Source: Desulfomicrobium baculatum DSM 4028 (GTDB lineage: Bacteria; Desulfobacterota; Desulfovibrionia; Desulfovibrionales; Desulfomicrobiaceae). From it: DNA of 64,000 nt. This document shows positions 56,623 through 64,000 of the stretch, piece after piece. Each line of letters starts with the position of its first letter. Within the stretch, counting starts at the first letter, position 1. The stretch is from assembly GCF_000023225.1 (NCBI RefSeq), contig NC_013173.1, forward strand, positions 1,552,501 through 1,616,500. Reading direction: 5' to 3'. A program made the translations under genes and the position numbers. The notes beneath the pieces are model-generated. The model was not told the DNA's origin. It made no database searches and saw nothing but the letters and a program-made list of their open reading frames with translations.

Positions 56623-59600
56623 ATGACCAAAACCATGCCCCTGAAAAATAACGGTGACCTGCGTTTTGAAGATTTCTTCGATCTGCGGGAGGTCCAGATT
56701 ATTCAGGACAGTTTTGCCATGGCTACGGGCGTCGCATCTCTGATCACTTCTCCCGAAGGGCTTCCATTAACCAGGCCAAGCAATTTTACCCGGCTCTGCA
56801 GTCAGGTCATCCGCGGATCCAGAGCGGGAAACGAGAACTGCATGCGCTCCGACGCCCTGCTTGGTGCGTACAACCCAAGCGGCCCGAACGTAAGCCGCTG
56901 CATGAGCGGCGGGTTGTGGGATGCAGGCGTGAGCATCACCGTGGGCGGCAGGCATGTCGCCAACTGGCTCATCGGGCAGGTGCGCTCCAGCCTCGCAGAC
57001 GAGGAGGCCATGCTCGGCTATGCGAAAACCATCGGCGCCGACCCGCAGGAATACCGCGAGGCCATGAAAGAGGTGCCTTTCATGGAAGAGGCGCAGTTCC
57101 GCCGCGTGGCTGATGCCCTTTTCGTCATCGCCAACTCCCTGTCCGAAAAAGCCTATCAGCAAACCATGCTGCTGGAGGAAAAAAGGGAGCGGCAGAAAAT
57201 GGACGCCATGCGCGAGATGCTCATGGATCGAAGCCTCGACGCCATTGTCGTCGTCGACCAGAACCATCGCATCATCGAAGCCAACAGGCGCTTTGCGGAC
57301 ATGCTCGGCTACACTCCCGCCGAGGTGCTGGGTTTGCGCACCTGGGACTACGAAGCGAACATGACCGAAGGCATGATCAAAGAGCTGTTTTCCGATTTTT
57401 CGCAAGTCAATTCGGTTTTCGAGACCAGGCATCGCAGAAAGGACGGGTCGATCTTCGATGTGGAGGTGACTACGGCCGGGGCCAGCATAGACGGCCGGTC
57501 CTGCGTCCTGGCCTTCAGCCGGGACATTACCACGCGCAAGGAAGCCGAGCGGCAGCTGCGCCAGAGCGAAAAGCATTTCCGGGCGCTTTTCGAACTGAGC
57601 CGGGACGGGTTCATCCTGGCCGACGCGGAAGGACGCTTTCTGGATGCCAACAAGGCATACTGCGACATGACGGGCTATTCGCTGCCGGAGCTACGCGCCC
57701 TGGGCGATTTCTACGCGCTCACACCCGAGAAATGGCATGACTGGCAGCGGGACGAGATCTGGACGAGGCTGTTCAAATCCGGCGACACGGGAGTGTACCG
57801 GAAAGAATACATCCACAAGGACGGGCACGTGTTCCCGGTGGAACTGCGGGATTTCGCGGTCCATGACGACCACGGCGTCGTCAGGTACGCCTGGGGCATC
57901 GTGCGGGACATTTCCGAACGCGTACGGACCGAGGAGCGGATGCGCTCCCTCATGCAGATGGTCGAGCAGAGTCCGGCCTGTATCGTCATGACCGACCCGC
58001 AAGGCAACATCGAATACGTCAATCCCAAATTCACGGAGCTTTCGGGATATTCCTTCGACGAAGCCCGGGGACAGAATCCCCGCATTCTCGGTTCGGGCTA
58101 CAAATCGCGCGAAGAGTATCAGGATCTCTGGCGCACGATCGAATCCGGCCGGCAGTGGCGGGGCGAGTTTCGCAACCGCCACAAGGACGGCAGCCTGTAC
58201 TGGGAATCCGCCCTCATCGCGCCCATCCTCGACCCTGATGGGCGGACCACCCATTATGTAGCCATCAAGGAGGACATCACCAAACGCCGCCACACGGAAG
58301 AGGAGCTGCGCAAGCGCGACATCAACTTCAAGAAGATCGTCGACATCCTGCCGCAACTGGTCTCGTATATTGATAAGGATCTGCGCTACCGCTTTGTCAA
58401 CGCCACGTATTCCAGTTTTTTCTCGCCCGGGAACCTTATCGGCAACACCGTCGCGGAGGTCATCGGCGAAAAGGCTTTCGAGGCCACACGGGGGCATATC
58501 GAACAGGTTTTTCAGGGCAAGACCGTGCATTACGGGGCCACTTTGACGTATCCGGAAATGGGCGAACGCTTTGTCGATGTCTATCTCATTCCCGATTATT
58601 CGAGTCATGGTGTCGTGGATGGCTATTACGCGATTCTGAACGACCTGACCCATTTGAAGAGAATCGAGGATTCCCTGCGCCTGGCCAAGGACGAGGCGGA
58701 GGCCGCGAACAAGCTCAAGTCCGAATTTCTGGCCAACATGAGCCACGAAATCCGCACGCCATTGAACGGCATCCTCGGCATGCTGCAGCTCATGCAGGGC
58801 TCGAACCTGGACGCGGAGCAACAAGAATGCCTGCACACGGCCATCAAATCATCGGAACGCCTGACCCGCCTCCTGAGCGACATTCTCGACATTTCAAAGA
58901 TCGAGGCGGACAGACTGATTTTCCGGGAGCATGCCTTCGACATCATGGATGTCGAAAAGGCGCTCACGGAATTGTTCGGCCAGGCAGTAAAGGAAGCAGG
59001 CATCGCCTACGACTTCAGAGTGGACCCCGGCCTGCCGAAACAGGTCCTGGGCGACGAGGCGCGGCTGGTGCAGATACTTTTCAATCTGGTCGGCAACTCC
59101 CTCAAATTCGCTGACAAAGGCTACGTAAGCGTCGATATCACGCCCCTTCCGTTCACGGCGGGCGCGCCGCTGCGACTGCTTTTTTGCGTCACCGACTCGG
59201 GCCTTGGCATGTCGGAGCAAACCCAGCGCGACATCTTCGAACCTTTCATCCAAAGCGACGGCTCCTACACCAGACGCCATCAGGGAGTGGGGCTGGGGCT
59301 GACCATCGTGCGCAAACTCGTGCAACGCATGGGCGGTAGCCTCTGTCTGGATTCAGTCTCCGGGCAGGGCACGGCGGTGTATGTTTCCCTGCCGTTTGGG
59401 CTGCCGCCTGATCGCAGCGGGGAAGATCCCACATCCTGCGGACACTGCGATGGAGTGCCGGGCCTGCGCCTGCTCATGGTCGAGGACGATGCGGTCAATC
59501 TGCTTTGCGGACAGCGCCTGCTGGAAAAATCAGGGTATGTGGTCACAACGGCCCGTGATGGCCAGGAGGCCCTTGAAGTACTCATGGTCCATGATTTCGA

Positions 59601-59862
59601 TCTGGTGCTGATGGACATTCAGATGCCGGTACTGGACGGAATCCAGACCACCCGGGCCATCCGCCATGCCGCGCCATTCGCGCACGTATCAACGATCCCC
59701 ATTATCGCCCTGACCGCTCACGCCATGGCCGGGGATCAGGAAAAATTTCTGGCTGCGGAAATGGATGGATACCTGAGCAAACCTTTTGACATTTGTAAAA
59801 TCAACCAGGAGATCGCCAGGGTCGTGTCCCTGCCCCGCAGGGGAGCGCGCCAGGCGGATTGA
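56623..59862 (+). CDS. Hybrid histidine kinase with PocR sensor, four PAS domains and receiver
   Basis: The 1079-residue soluble protein begins with a PocR domain (about 15-180): FFDLREVQIIQDSFAMATG, then FTRLCSQVIRGSRAGNENC, SRCMSGGLWDAGVSI and GRHVANWLIGQVR. PocR domains bind small hydrocarbon derivatives such as propanediol, or metal via cysteines. Four PAS domains follow (about 195-310, 315-435, 440-565, 568-690), then HisKA His708 ([16 protein letters not shown]), HATPase (DSGLGMSEQT, HQGVGLGLTIV) and a receiver with Asp998 in [12 protein letters not shown]. It is 40 nt downstream of the GAF kinase and closes this kinase row. Confidence 0.92.
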   Translation: MTKTMPLKNNGDLRFEDFFDLREVQIIQDSFAMATGVASLITSPEGLPLTRPSNFTRLCSQVIRGSRAGNENCMRSDALLGAYNPSGPNVSRCMSGGLWDAGVSITVGGRHVANWLIGQVRSSLADEEAMLGYAKTIGADPQEYREAMKEVPFMEEAQFRRVADALFVIANSLSEKAYQQTMLLEEKRERQKMDAMREMLMDRSLDAIVVVDQNHRIIEANRRFADMLGYTPAEVLGLRTWDYEANMTEGMIKELFSDFSQVNSVFETRHRRKDGSIFDVEVTTAGASIDGRSCVLAFSRDITTRKEAERQLRQSEKHFRALFELSRDGFILADAEGRFLDANKAYCDMTGYSLPELRALGDFYALTPEKWHDWQRDEIWTRLFKSGDTGVYRKEYIHKDGHVFPVELRDFAVHDDHGVVRYAWGIVRDISERVRTEERMRSLMQMVEQSPACIVMTDPQGNIEYVNPKFTELSGYSFDEARGQNPRILGSGYKSREEYQDLWRTIESGRQWRGEFRNRHKDGSLYWESALIAPILDPDGRTTHYVAIKEDITKRRHTEEELRKRDINFKKIVDILPQLVSYIDKDLRYRFVNATYSSFFSPGNLIGNTVAEVIGEKAFEATRGHIEQVFQGKTVHYGATLTYPEMGERFVDVYLIPDYSSHGVVDGYYAILNDLTHLKRIEDSLRLAKDEAEAANKLKSEFLANMSHEIRTPLNGILGMLQLMQGSNLDAEQQECLHTAIKSSERLTRLLSDILDISKIEADRLIFREHAFDIMDVEKALTELFGQAVKEAGIAYDFRVDPGLPKQVLGDEARLVQILFNLVGNSLKFADKGYVSVDITPLPFTAGAPLRLLFCVTDSGLGMSEQTQRDIFEPFIQSDGSYTRRHQGVGLGLTIVRKLVQRMGGSLCLDSVSGQGTAVYVSLPFGLPPDRSGEDPTSCGHCDGVPGLRLLMVEDDAVNLLCGQRLLEKSGYVVTTARDGQEALEVLMVHDFDLVLMDIQMPVLDGIQTTRAIRHAAPFAHVSTIPIIALTAHAMAGDQEKFLAAEMDGYLSKPFDICKINQEIARVVSLPRRGARQAD

Positions 59863-59987
59863 CGAGGACAATATTTTGAGAAAAGGCGTCGGCCTGCTCC
59901 GTGAAACAGAGCCGGGCCGGAGGAAAAAAAGCCAGCCATGAAAATATAACACCATGAGGCCACCGCAAAAAATCGCGAAAGAGTCTG

Positions 59988-60097
59988 AATGTCATTCCCG
60001 CAAGCGCGTGCCCGGCAGGGCCATGACGGACAATGAGACGAAGTTCATTCCAGGCGGTTAAAAAAACATGGATTCCCTTCTTCAAGGGGATGACGAC
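59988..60097. repeat. REP/MITE-like intergenic element
   Basis: The element begins with TGTCATTCCCG and ends with AAGGGGATGACGAC, which are partly complementary (GTCAT-CCC). The right part, AACATGGATTCCC followed by an AAGGGGATGACG arm, resembles the widespread repeats with CATGGATTCCCG. It fills most of the 305-nt spacer between the PocR kinase and the receiver gene; nothing else is seen there. Confidence 0.6.
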
Positions 60098-60167
60098 TTT
60101 TTACAACAATCCCGTGCAACCATCATCCTGTCAGTCTTGAAATACCGTCAGAAACAGAGAGGTCTGA

Positions 60168-60563
60168 ATGCGAATACTGATCGTTGAAGATGATTTTGTC
60201 GGCCGCAAAGTGATGCACCAACTGCTGCTCGAATACGGAGAGTGCGATGTCGCCGTGGATGGAGTCGAAGCCGTCAAGGCTTTCGAACTGGCCTGGGCGG
60301 CGAACCAGCCCTATGACGTCATGTTTCTGGACATAATGATGCCGAACATGAGCGGGCATGAGGCGTTGAAGATCATCCGGGACAGGGAGAAGGAGCGCGG
60401 CGTGACACCGCAGAACGAAGTGAGGGTCATCATGACCAGCGCCCTGGATGACGTGAAAAACGTGACCCAGTCCTTTTTTCAAGGCGGGGCTTCAGCCTAT
60501 CTGGTCAAGCCCATCGAACGGCGCAAGGTCATCGAAGAGCTGCGCAAACTGGGTCTGGTGTAA
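60168..60563 (+). CDS. Stand-alone receiver-domain response regulator (CheY-like)
   Basis: The 131-residue protein is one receiver domain: ILIVEDDFVGRKVM with the acidic pocket, phospho-Asp in VMFLDIMMPNMSG, MTSALDD with the Ser/Thr and LVKPIERRKV with the Lys. It has no output domain. It could receive phosphate from one of the nearby kinases or act as a diffusible output to the motor or an adaptor. It is convergent with cheB, with a hairpin between. Confidence 0.9.
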   Translation: MRILIVEDDFVGRKVMHQLLLEYGECDVAVDGVEAVKAFELAWAANQPYDVMFLDIMMPNMSGHEALKIIRDREKERGVTPQNEVRVIMTSALDDVKNVTQSFFQGGASAYLVKPIERRKVIEELRKLGLV

Positions 60564-60568
60564 TCCGC

Positions 60569-60600
60569 TTGTGCCGATCCGCCGGTCAGGATCGGCACAA
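60569..60600. terminator. 12-bp hairpin between response regulator and cheB
   Basis: TTGTGCCGATCC pairs with GGATCGGCACAA around an 8-nt loop. The cheB stop codon lies in the loop. There is no strong T-run, but the position between convergent genes suggests bidirectional termination. Confidence 0.55.
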
Positions 60601-61656
60601 TTGCAGAACCAGGGGCGCGATCTGGGTCAGCGGCACTATTTTGTCCACGCCGCCCAGTTTGATGGCCTCGCCGGGCATGCCGAAGACAACGCATGACGCC
60701 TCATCCTGGGCCACGGTCACGGCTCCGGCCTCGTGCATCTCAAGCATGGCCTTGGCTCCATCGTCGCCCATGCCGGTCATGATGACGCCCACCGCGTTTT
60801 TGCCCGCGTAACGCGCAGCCGACCGGAAGAGCACGTCCACGGAAGGGCGGTGCCGTGAGACCAGCGGTCCCTCCTTGACCTGCACGTAATATCTGGCGCC
60901 GCTGCGTTTAAGCAGCATGTGCTGATTGCCCGGGGCGACGAGGGCCTGACCGCGCAGCACGGTGTCGTTGTCGACGGCTTCCTTGACCACGATGTCGCAC
61001 AGGGTGTTCAGGCGCTGGGCAAAGGCGGCCGTGAATTTCTCCGGCATGTGCTGGACAATGACGATGCCCGGGCAATCCACCGGCATGGATTGCAGCAGGG
61101 TCAAGAGGGCCTCGGTCCCGCCCGTGGAGGCCCCGACCACGACAACCTTCTCCGTGGTCTGGATCATGGCGTTGGACGCGGCCTTGGGCAGCATGACGTC
61201 GGCGTTGAGTTTCTGAGTGATCTTCAAGGTCCGGGGCACATATTTGACCACCTTTGCCTTGGCTGCGGCCTTGACCTCGTCGCAGAGCATGATCCGCGAC
61301 TCCTCCATGAACTGCTTGGTGCCCACCTTGGGCTTCTGGATGATGGACACGGCCCCGTATTCCAGGGCCTTCATGGTCGTTTCGGCGTTTTTTTCGGTCA
61401 GGGTGGAGCAGATGATGGTCGGAATGGGGTGCTGGGTCATGATCTTTTTGAGAAACGTGATTCCGTCCATGCGCGGCATCTCCACATCCAGGGAAAGGAC
61501 ATCCGGGGTCTGATCGCGCATGATCTCCGCCGCCGCGAAGGGGTCTCCCGCCGCGCCGATGACCTCGATCTCCGGATCCGAGGAATAGATGGAGGTCAGT
61601 GTCTGGCGGACCAGGGCCGAATCATCCACTATAAGAATGCGTATTTTATTTTTCAT
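60586..61656 (-). CDS. cheB: Chemotaxis protein-glutamate methylesterase CheB
   Basis: The 356-residue protein has an N-terminal receiver (DDSALVR, Asp57 in [14 protein letters not shown]) and a C-terminal esterase with Ser177 (GASTGG), His203 (QHMPEK) and Asp in GMGDDG. CheB removes receptor methyl groups and deamidates receptors. ATG 61656 gives the usual [12 protein letters not shown] start; an in-frame ATG further up at 61686 is less likely. It lies apart from the main che operon, beside a CheR-like gene and cheD. Confidence 0.94.
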   Translation of the reverse strand: MKNKIRILIVDDSALVRQTLTSIYSSDPEIEVIGAAGDPFAAAEIMRDQTPDVLSLDVEMPRMDGITFLKKIMTQHPIPTIICSTLTEKNAETTMKALEYGAVSIIQKPKVGTKQFMEESRIMLCDEVKAAAKAKVVKYVPRTLKITQKLNADVMLPKAASNAMIQTTEKVVVVGASTGGTEALLTLLQSMPVDCPGIVIVQHMPEKFTAAFAQRLNTLCDIVVKEAVDNDTVLRGQALVAPGNQHMLLKRSGARYYVQVKEGPLVSRHRPSVDVLFRSAARYAGKNAVGVIMTGMGDDGAKAMLEMHEAGAVTVAQDEASCVVFGMPGEAIKLGGVDKIVPLTQIAPLVLQLCRS

Positions 61657-61750
61657 GCACGCAGGCTCCGGATTTGCATACAACAAACTGATTTTTTTGC
61701 TTATATAACGTTACGACCAGAGAGTAAACCAGGAAATGGATTTGAAGTGC

Positions 61751-62410
61751 CTAGATCGCCTGATACAGCGCATGATCCAGGTGACGGAAACCCGGCATTC
61801 GCGGCATGCGCGCCCCCAGGACCAGAATGCCGCCCGGAGCCAGATACTGACGTAGACGGCCGGCCAGGGCCAGAGCCAGGGCGGGGTGAAAATGATGCAG
61901 TACCTGACGGCAGACAATGACATCCATGGGTTCGCGCAGGGCGAAGGACTCGAAAATGTCCTGACACCGGAAATTGACCATGTCGCGCACCCCGGGCCGC
62001 AGCCGAACCAGGTTCGTGGCGGAATTGCGACTGCGCAGAAAATAGCGTTTGATCAGGGCTTGCGGCAAATCCCGGACGCTGGACGAAGAGTACACCCCGC
62101 GTTTGGCCTGGCTAACGTTGACAGGCAGGAAATCCGTAGCCAGTATTGAAAATTGGAGCCCGGAGTGCTCTTTGGCCTCTTCCAGCAGGGTGATGCACAG
62201 ACTGTAGGCGTCGAGCCCGCGATCACATCCTGCCACAAGGAACGAGGAGAGCGGAGTGGACCCGTTGAGATGATGATCGGCGACGATTTCCGCCAGGAAC
62301 TCAAATTGCCGGGCATCATGCAAAAAGCCGTGGTCCTTGCCCAGGGCATCGACAAGATAGGGCAGTTCCAGCCGCAGACCCGAGCGAAAGGTGTTTTCTT
62401 CTGATGACAT
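61751..62410 (-). CDS. Reduced CheR-like methyltransferase
   Basis: The 219-residue protein matches the catalytic half of CheR: FLVAGCDRGLDAYSLCITLL at the SAM motif I (usual GCSTGEEPYS), ILATDFLPVNVSQAKRGVYS, VNFRCQDIFESF and MDVIVCRQVLHHF. The N-terminal helical domain that binds receptors is missing and the SGEE motif has become DRGLD. It may be a specialised or inactive CheR. The start, ATG 62410 (or 62416), almost touches the divergent cheD start, so the promoters of the two genes must overlap each other's coding regions. Confidence 0.72.
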   Translation of the reverse strand: MSSEENTFRSGLRLELPYLVDALGKDHGFLHDARQFEFLAEIVADHHLNGSTPLSSFLVAGCDRGLDAYSLCITLLEEAKEHSGLQFSILATDFLPVNVSQAKRGVYSSSSVRDLPQALIKRYFLRSRNSATNLVRLRPGVRDMVNFRCQDIFESFALREPMDVIVCRQVLHHFHPALALALAGRLRQYLAPGGILVLGARMPRMPGFRHLDHALYQAI

Positions 62411-62414
62411 GTGC

Positions 62415-63047
62415 ATGGATAAAGGTTACTTTTATCTACAGAATGATCGCTGCCCTGAACGTACACCCAAGGTTTCCAAGTCGGCAATGCAAAGAATCGC
62501 AAAAAACAGGATGATCGTCCCGACACAGGCCGTTGACGGCCTCGAAGATTGTCGGGAGCTGCCTCATGACTACCTGCTGGTAGGGCAGGGAGGAGTCTAT
62601 GCCGCCCCGACTCTGGTGCAGACGGTGCTCGGTTCGTGCGTTTCCGTGACCATGTATTGCGCGAAATACCGCTGGGGCGGAATTTTTCATGCCTTGCTGC
62701 CGCGCATCGGCGATTTTCCAGGGAGCAGATCCAGCGGCGATCAGTACCGGTACGTCGACTCGTCCATCTGGAGCCTGCTGCGGGAATTCGCCAAGGCAGG
62801 AATTTCAGCAAAGAGCCTCGAATGCAAGGTTTTTGGCGGGGCCTCCCCGCTGCATCAGAATTGCGACGCATCGGCTGGAAACCGCAACGTGCAGGTCGCC
62901 ATGGAGGTGCTGGCCAACGAGGGCGTGACGGTAAGCGCCTCCAGCGTCGGCGGCTACGGCGGCCGTAAGCTTTTCTTCCGCACAGACACGGGCCTGATTC
63001 TGCAGAAACGCTTCCAGGTCAAAACCTGCAGGGATTGCGGGAGCTGA
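62415..63047 (+). CDS. cheD: Chemoreceptor glutamine deamidase CheD
   Basis: CheD deamidates receptor glutamines and binds CheC-type phosphatases in other bacteria. The 210-residue protein has the catalytic Cys in VLGSCVSVTM, the His in GGIFHALLP, and KVFGGASPLHQ. The start is uncertain: ATG 62415, 62487 and 62511 are in frame; the conserved domain begins near LPHDYLLVGQGG. I list the longest reasonable form. It is divergent from the CheR-like gene and shows a small hairpin just after its stop (GGAGCTGAA/TTCAGCCTCC). Confidence 0.85.
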   Translation: MDKGYFYLQNDRCPERTPKVSKSAMQRIAKNRMIVPTQAVDGLEDCRELPHDYLLVGQGGVYAAPTLVQTVLGSCVSVTMYCAKYRWGGIFHALLPRIGDFPGSRSSGDQYRYVDSSIWSLLREFAKAGISAKSLECKVFGGASPLHQNCDASAGNRNVQVAMEVLANEGVTVSASSVGGYGGRKLFFRTDTGLILQKRFQVKTCRDCGS

Positions 63048-63716
63048 AACTTCTTTTTTCAGCCTCCTGGAATATGCGTGCCTTATCCGGTCCAGACATC
63101 GCTACGTGTTGCCGACACAATGCAATAACTCCCGCCTGACATCATCGAATTCGGACAGCTCTTCATGGCTGGCTTAGGTTTTTGCTGACCGTTTTGCTCT
63201 TGGCAGGATGTGTTGGCGACGTGTCATTTTTATACATATCCCAAGAAATAGTACGATTATACCGGCAGATATTGAGAATTAATCCCTGTCATACATTTTA
63301 AAGGGTTGACATTGTTTTTATATTCATGTTTATGGATGTTTTACAGATCTTCATTTTGTACCTTCAAATGTATTTCGATTCATATTTTATATATTTATTC
63401 TTTTCTGAAATTCTTCTTGTGCCGTTATAAAATTAAAATTTTTGTTTATTAACTCCAAATTTAATTTTAAAATATATATTTATTTATATTAAGCACGAAA
63501 AATATTTATATCAATAAATATTTAATAATAAAATATATTTTAATAATTTTATTATTTTTTGCGATAATTAATGAATTGTTTTTAATTTATTCTTATAATT
63601 TATAAAAAATTTACTTTGATATATATTTTAAAAATATTACTTATTTTTTTAAATATTATTTTATTATAAAAAATGCTTACTAAGAATAAATGATTCAATA
63701 TGCATGGAGCCAGAAG
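63048..63716. other. Very AT-rich intergenic region
   Basis: Between about 63280 and 63700 the sequence is almost only A and T, far from the rest of this GC-rich window. No ORF of note is seen. It is next to the cheD gene and upstream of a PAS gene with GGAG before its start. It could be a silencing/regulatory region, a boundary of acquired DNA, or a structural element. Confidence 0.6.
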
Positions 63717-64000
63717 ATGAAGTTAAGCAACGGCCAAAACCAGTCTCTATCCAGGCTCCGCAAGCAAGCGGAAAAGAAGTTTAAAATGAAGTCTGCTGAA
63801 TTGTATTCGCCCCACACCGAGGCGGATGCGAGACGAATGGTGCAGGAACTCGCGGTTCAGCTGATAGAACTTGAGATGCGGAATAAAGAATCGAGTCGAG
63901 GCAAAGATGAGCTGACTCGGTCGCTGGAGAAATACACAGATCTCTACGCTTTTGCACCCATCGGCTATTTTACCCTCAACCGCGGGGGAGAGATTCGCAC
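63717..64000 (+). CDS. PAS-domain signalling protein, 5' part only
   Basis: The frame starts at ATG 63717 with GGAG 8 nt upstream and runs off the window after 94 codons. It reads MKLSNGQNQSLSRLRKQAEK, then a helical stretch with MVQELAVQLIELEMRNKESS and the start of a PAS domain (YTDLYAFAPIGYFTLNRGGE). The same helical-PAS arrangement begins the kinase at 32617 (VYQIELELQNEELRDTQ, then LYNDAPVGYLTIDQSG). It is probably another PAS kinase or diguanylate-type protein; the output domain is outside. Confidence 0.75.
   Translation, partial: MKLSNGQNQSLSRLRKQAEKKFKMKSAELYSPHTEADARRMVQELAVQLIELEMRNKESSRGKDELTRSLEKYTDLYAFAPIGYFTLNRGGEIR

Overview
The window looks like chromosome from a GC-rich sulfate-reducer-type deltaproteobacterium (Desulfovibrionales, perhaps Desulfomicrobium-like). 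This is inferred from an octaheme tetrathionate-reductase-type cytochrome c with a cytochrome b partner, a Liv-type transporter joined to a phenylacetate-CoA-ligase-like domain, and a very large PAS-kinase and chemotaxis repertoire. I ran no database search, so the lineage is a judgement from gene content and style. I saw no rRNA, tRNA or CRISPR array.

Region 1 (1-10.9 kb, all + strand) is mostly housekeeping. It holds a hybrid histidine kinase, a MinD/ParA-like ATPase with a receiver-like tail, an aminotransferase, a Nudix hydrolase, murI, a RuvC-like RNase H-fold protein, an HDOD protein, a zinc-ribbon ORF interrupted by an in-frame TGA, a PcnB-type nucleotidyltransferase and uvrC. Many neighbours overlap by 1-4 nt, so this is read as coupled transcription. 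Region 2 (11-13.6 kb) is a two-gene respiratory unit (octaheme cytochrome c plus membrane cytochrome b) closed by two hairpin terminators. A LysE-type exporter between direct repeats follows.

Region 3 (14.6-16.7 kb, minus strand) is a compact four-gene ECF-type transporter. Its two ATPase subunits are complementary halves: one keeps Walker A, Walker B and the H-loop but has no signature motif, while the other keeps the SGGEQ signature but has no Walker A. I consider this the most unusual system in the window. Region 4 (16.7-19.6 kb) has a Nudix hydrolase, a TlpA-like thioredoxin, an RsuA/RluB pseudouridine synthase, a META-domain lipoprotein and a beta-carbonic anhydrase. Region 5 (19.8-26.1 kb, minus strand) is a branched-chain/aromatic-type Liv ABC transporter in which livF runs in frame into a PaaK-like ligase. 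A long imperfect inverted repeat separates livM from livH.

Region 6 (26.8-63 kb) is a signalling island. It has at least seven PAS-containing histidine kinases (five of them hybrid kinases with a terminal receiver), a CheB-CheR-PAS fusion, and a full chemotaxis operon on the minus strand: HTH-PAS regulator, transmembrane MCP, CheW, soluble MCP-like protein with repeated VELF tail motifs, STAS protein, CheY, CheA, CheR. It also has a stand-alone receiver, and CheB, a reduced CheR and CheD at the far end. One hybrid kinase (36.2-39.0 kb) sits between inverted IS66-like ends and may be transposon cargo. A receiver-domain remnant at 49.9-50.1 kb shows that another hybrid kinase has decayed. The window ends in a very AT-rich spacer and the start of another PAS protein.

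The genes suggest a cell that senses many redox and chemical cues through cytoplasmic and periplasmic input domains and passes them to motility or to alternative outputs. No HPt protein other than the CheA P1 domain is visible, so where the receiver-terminated kinases send phosphate is open.
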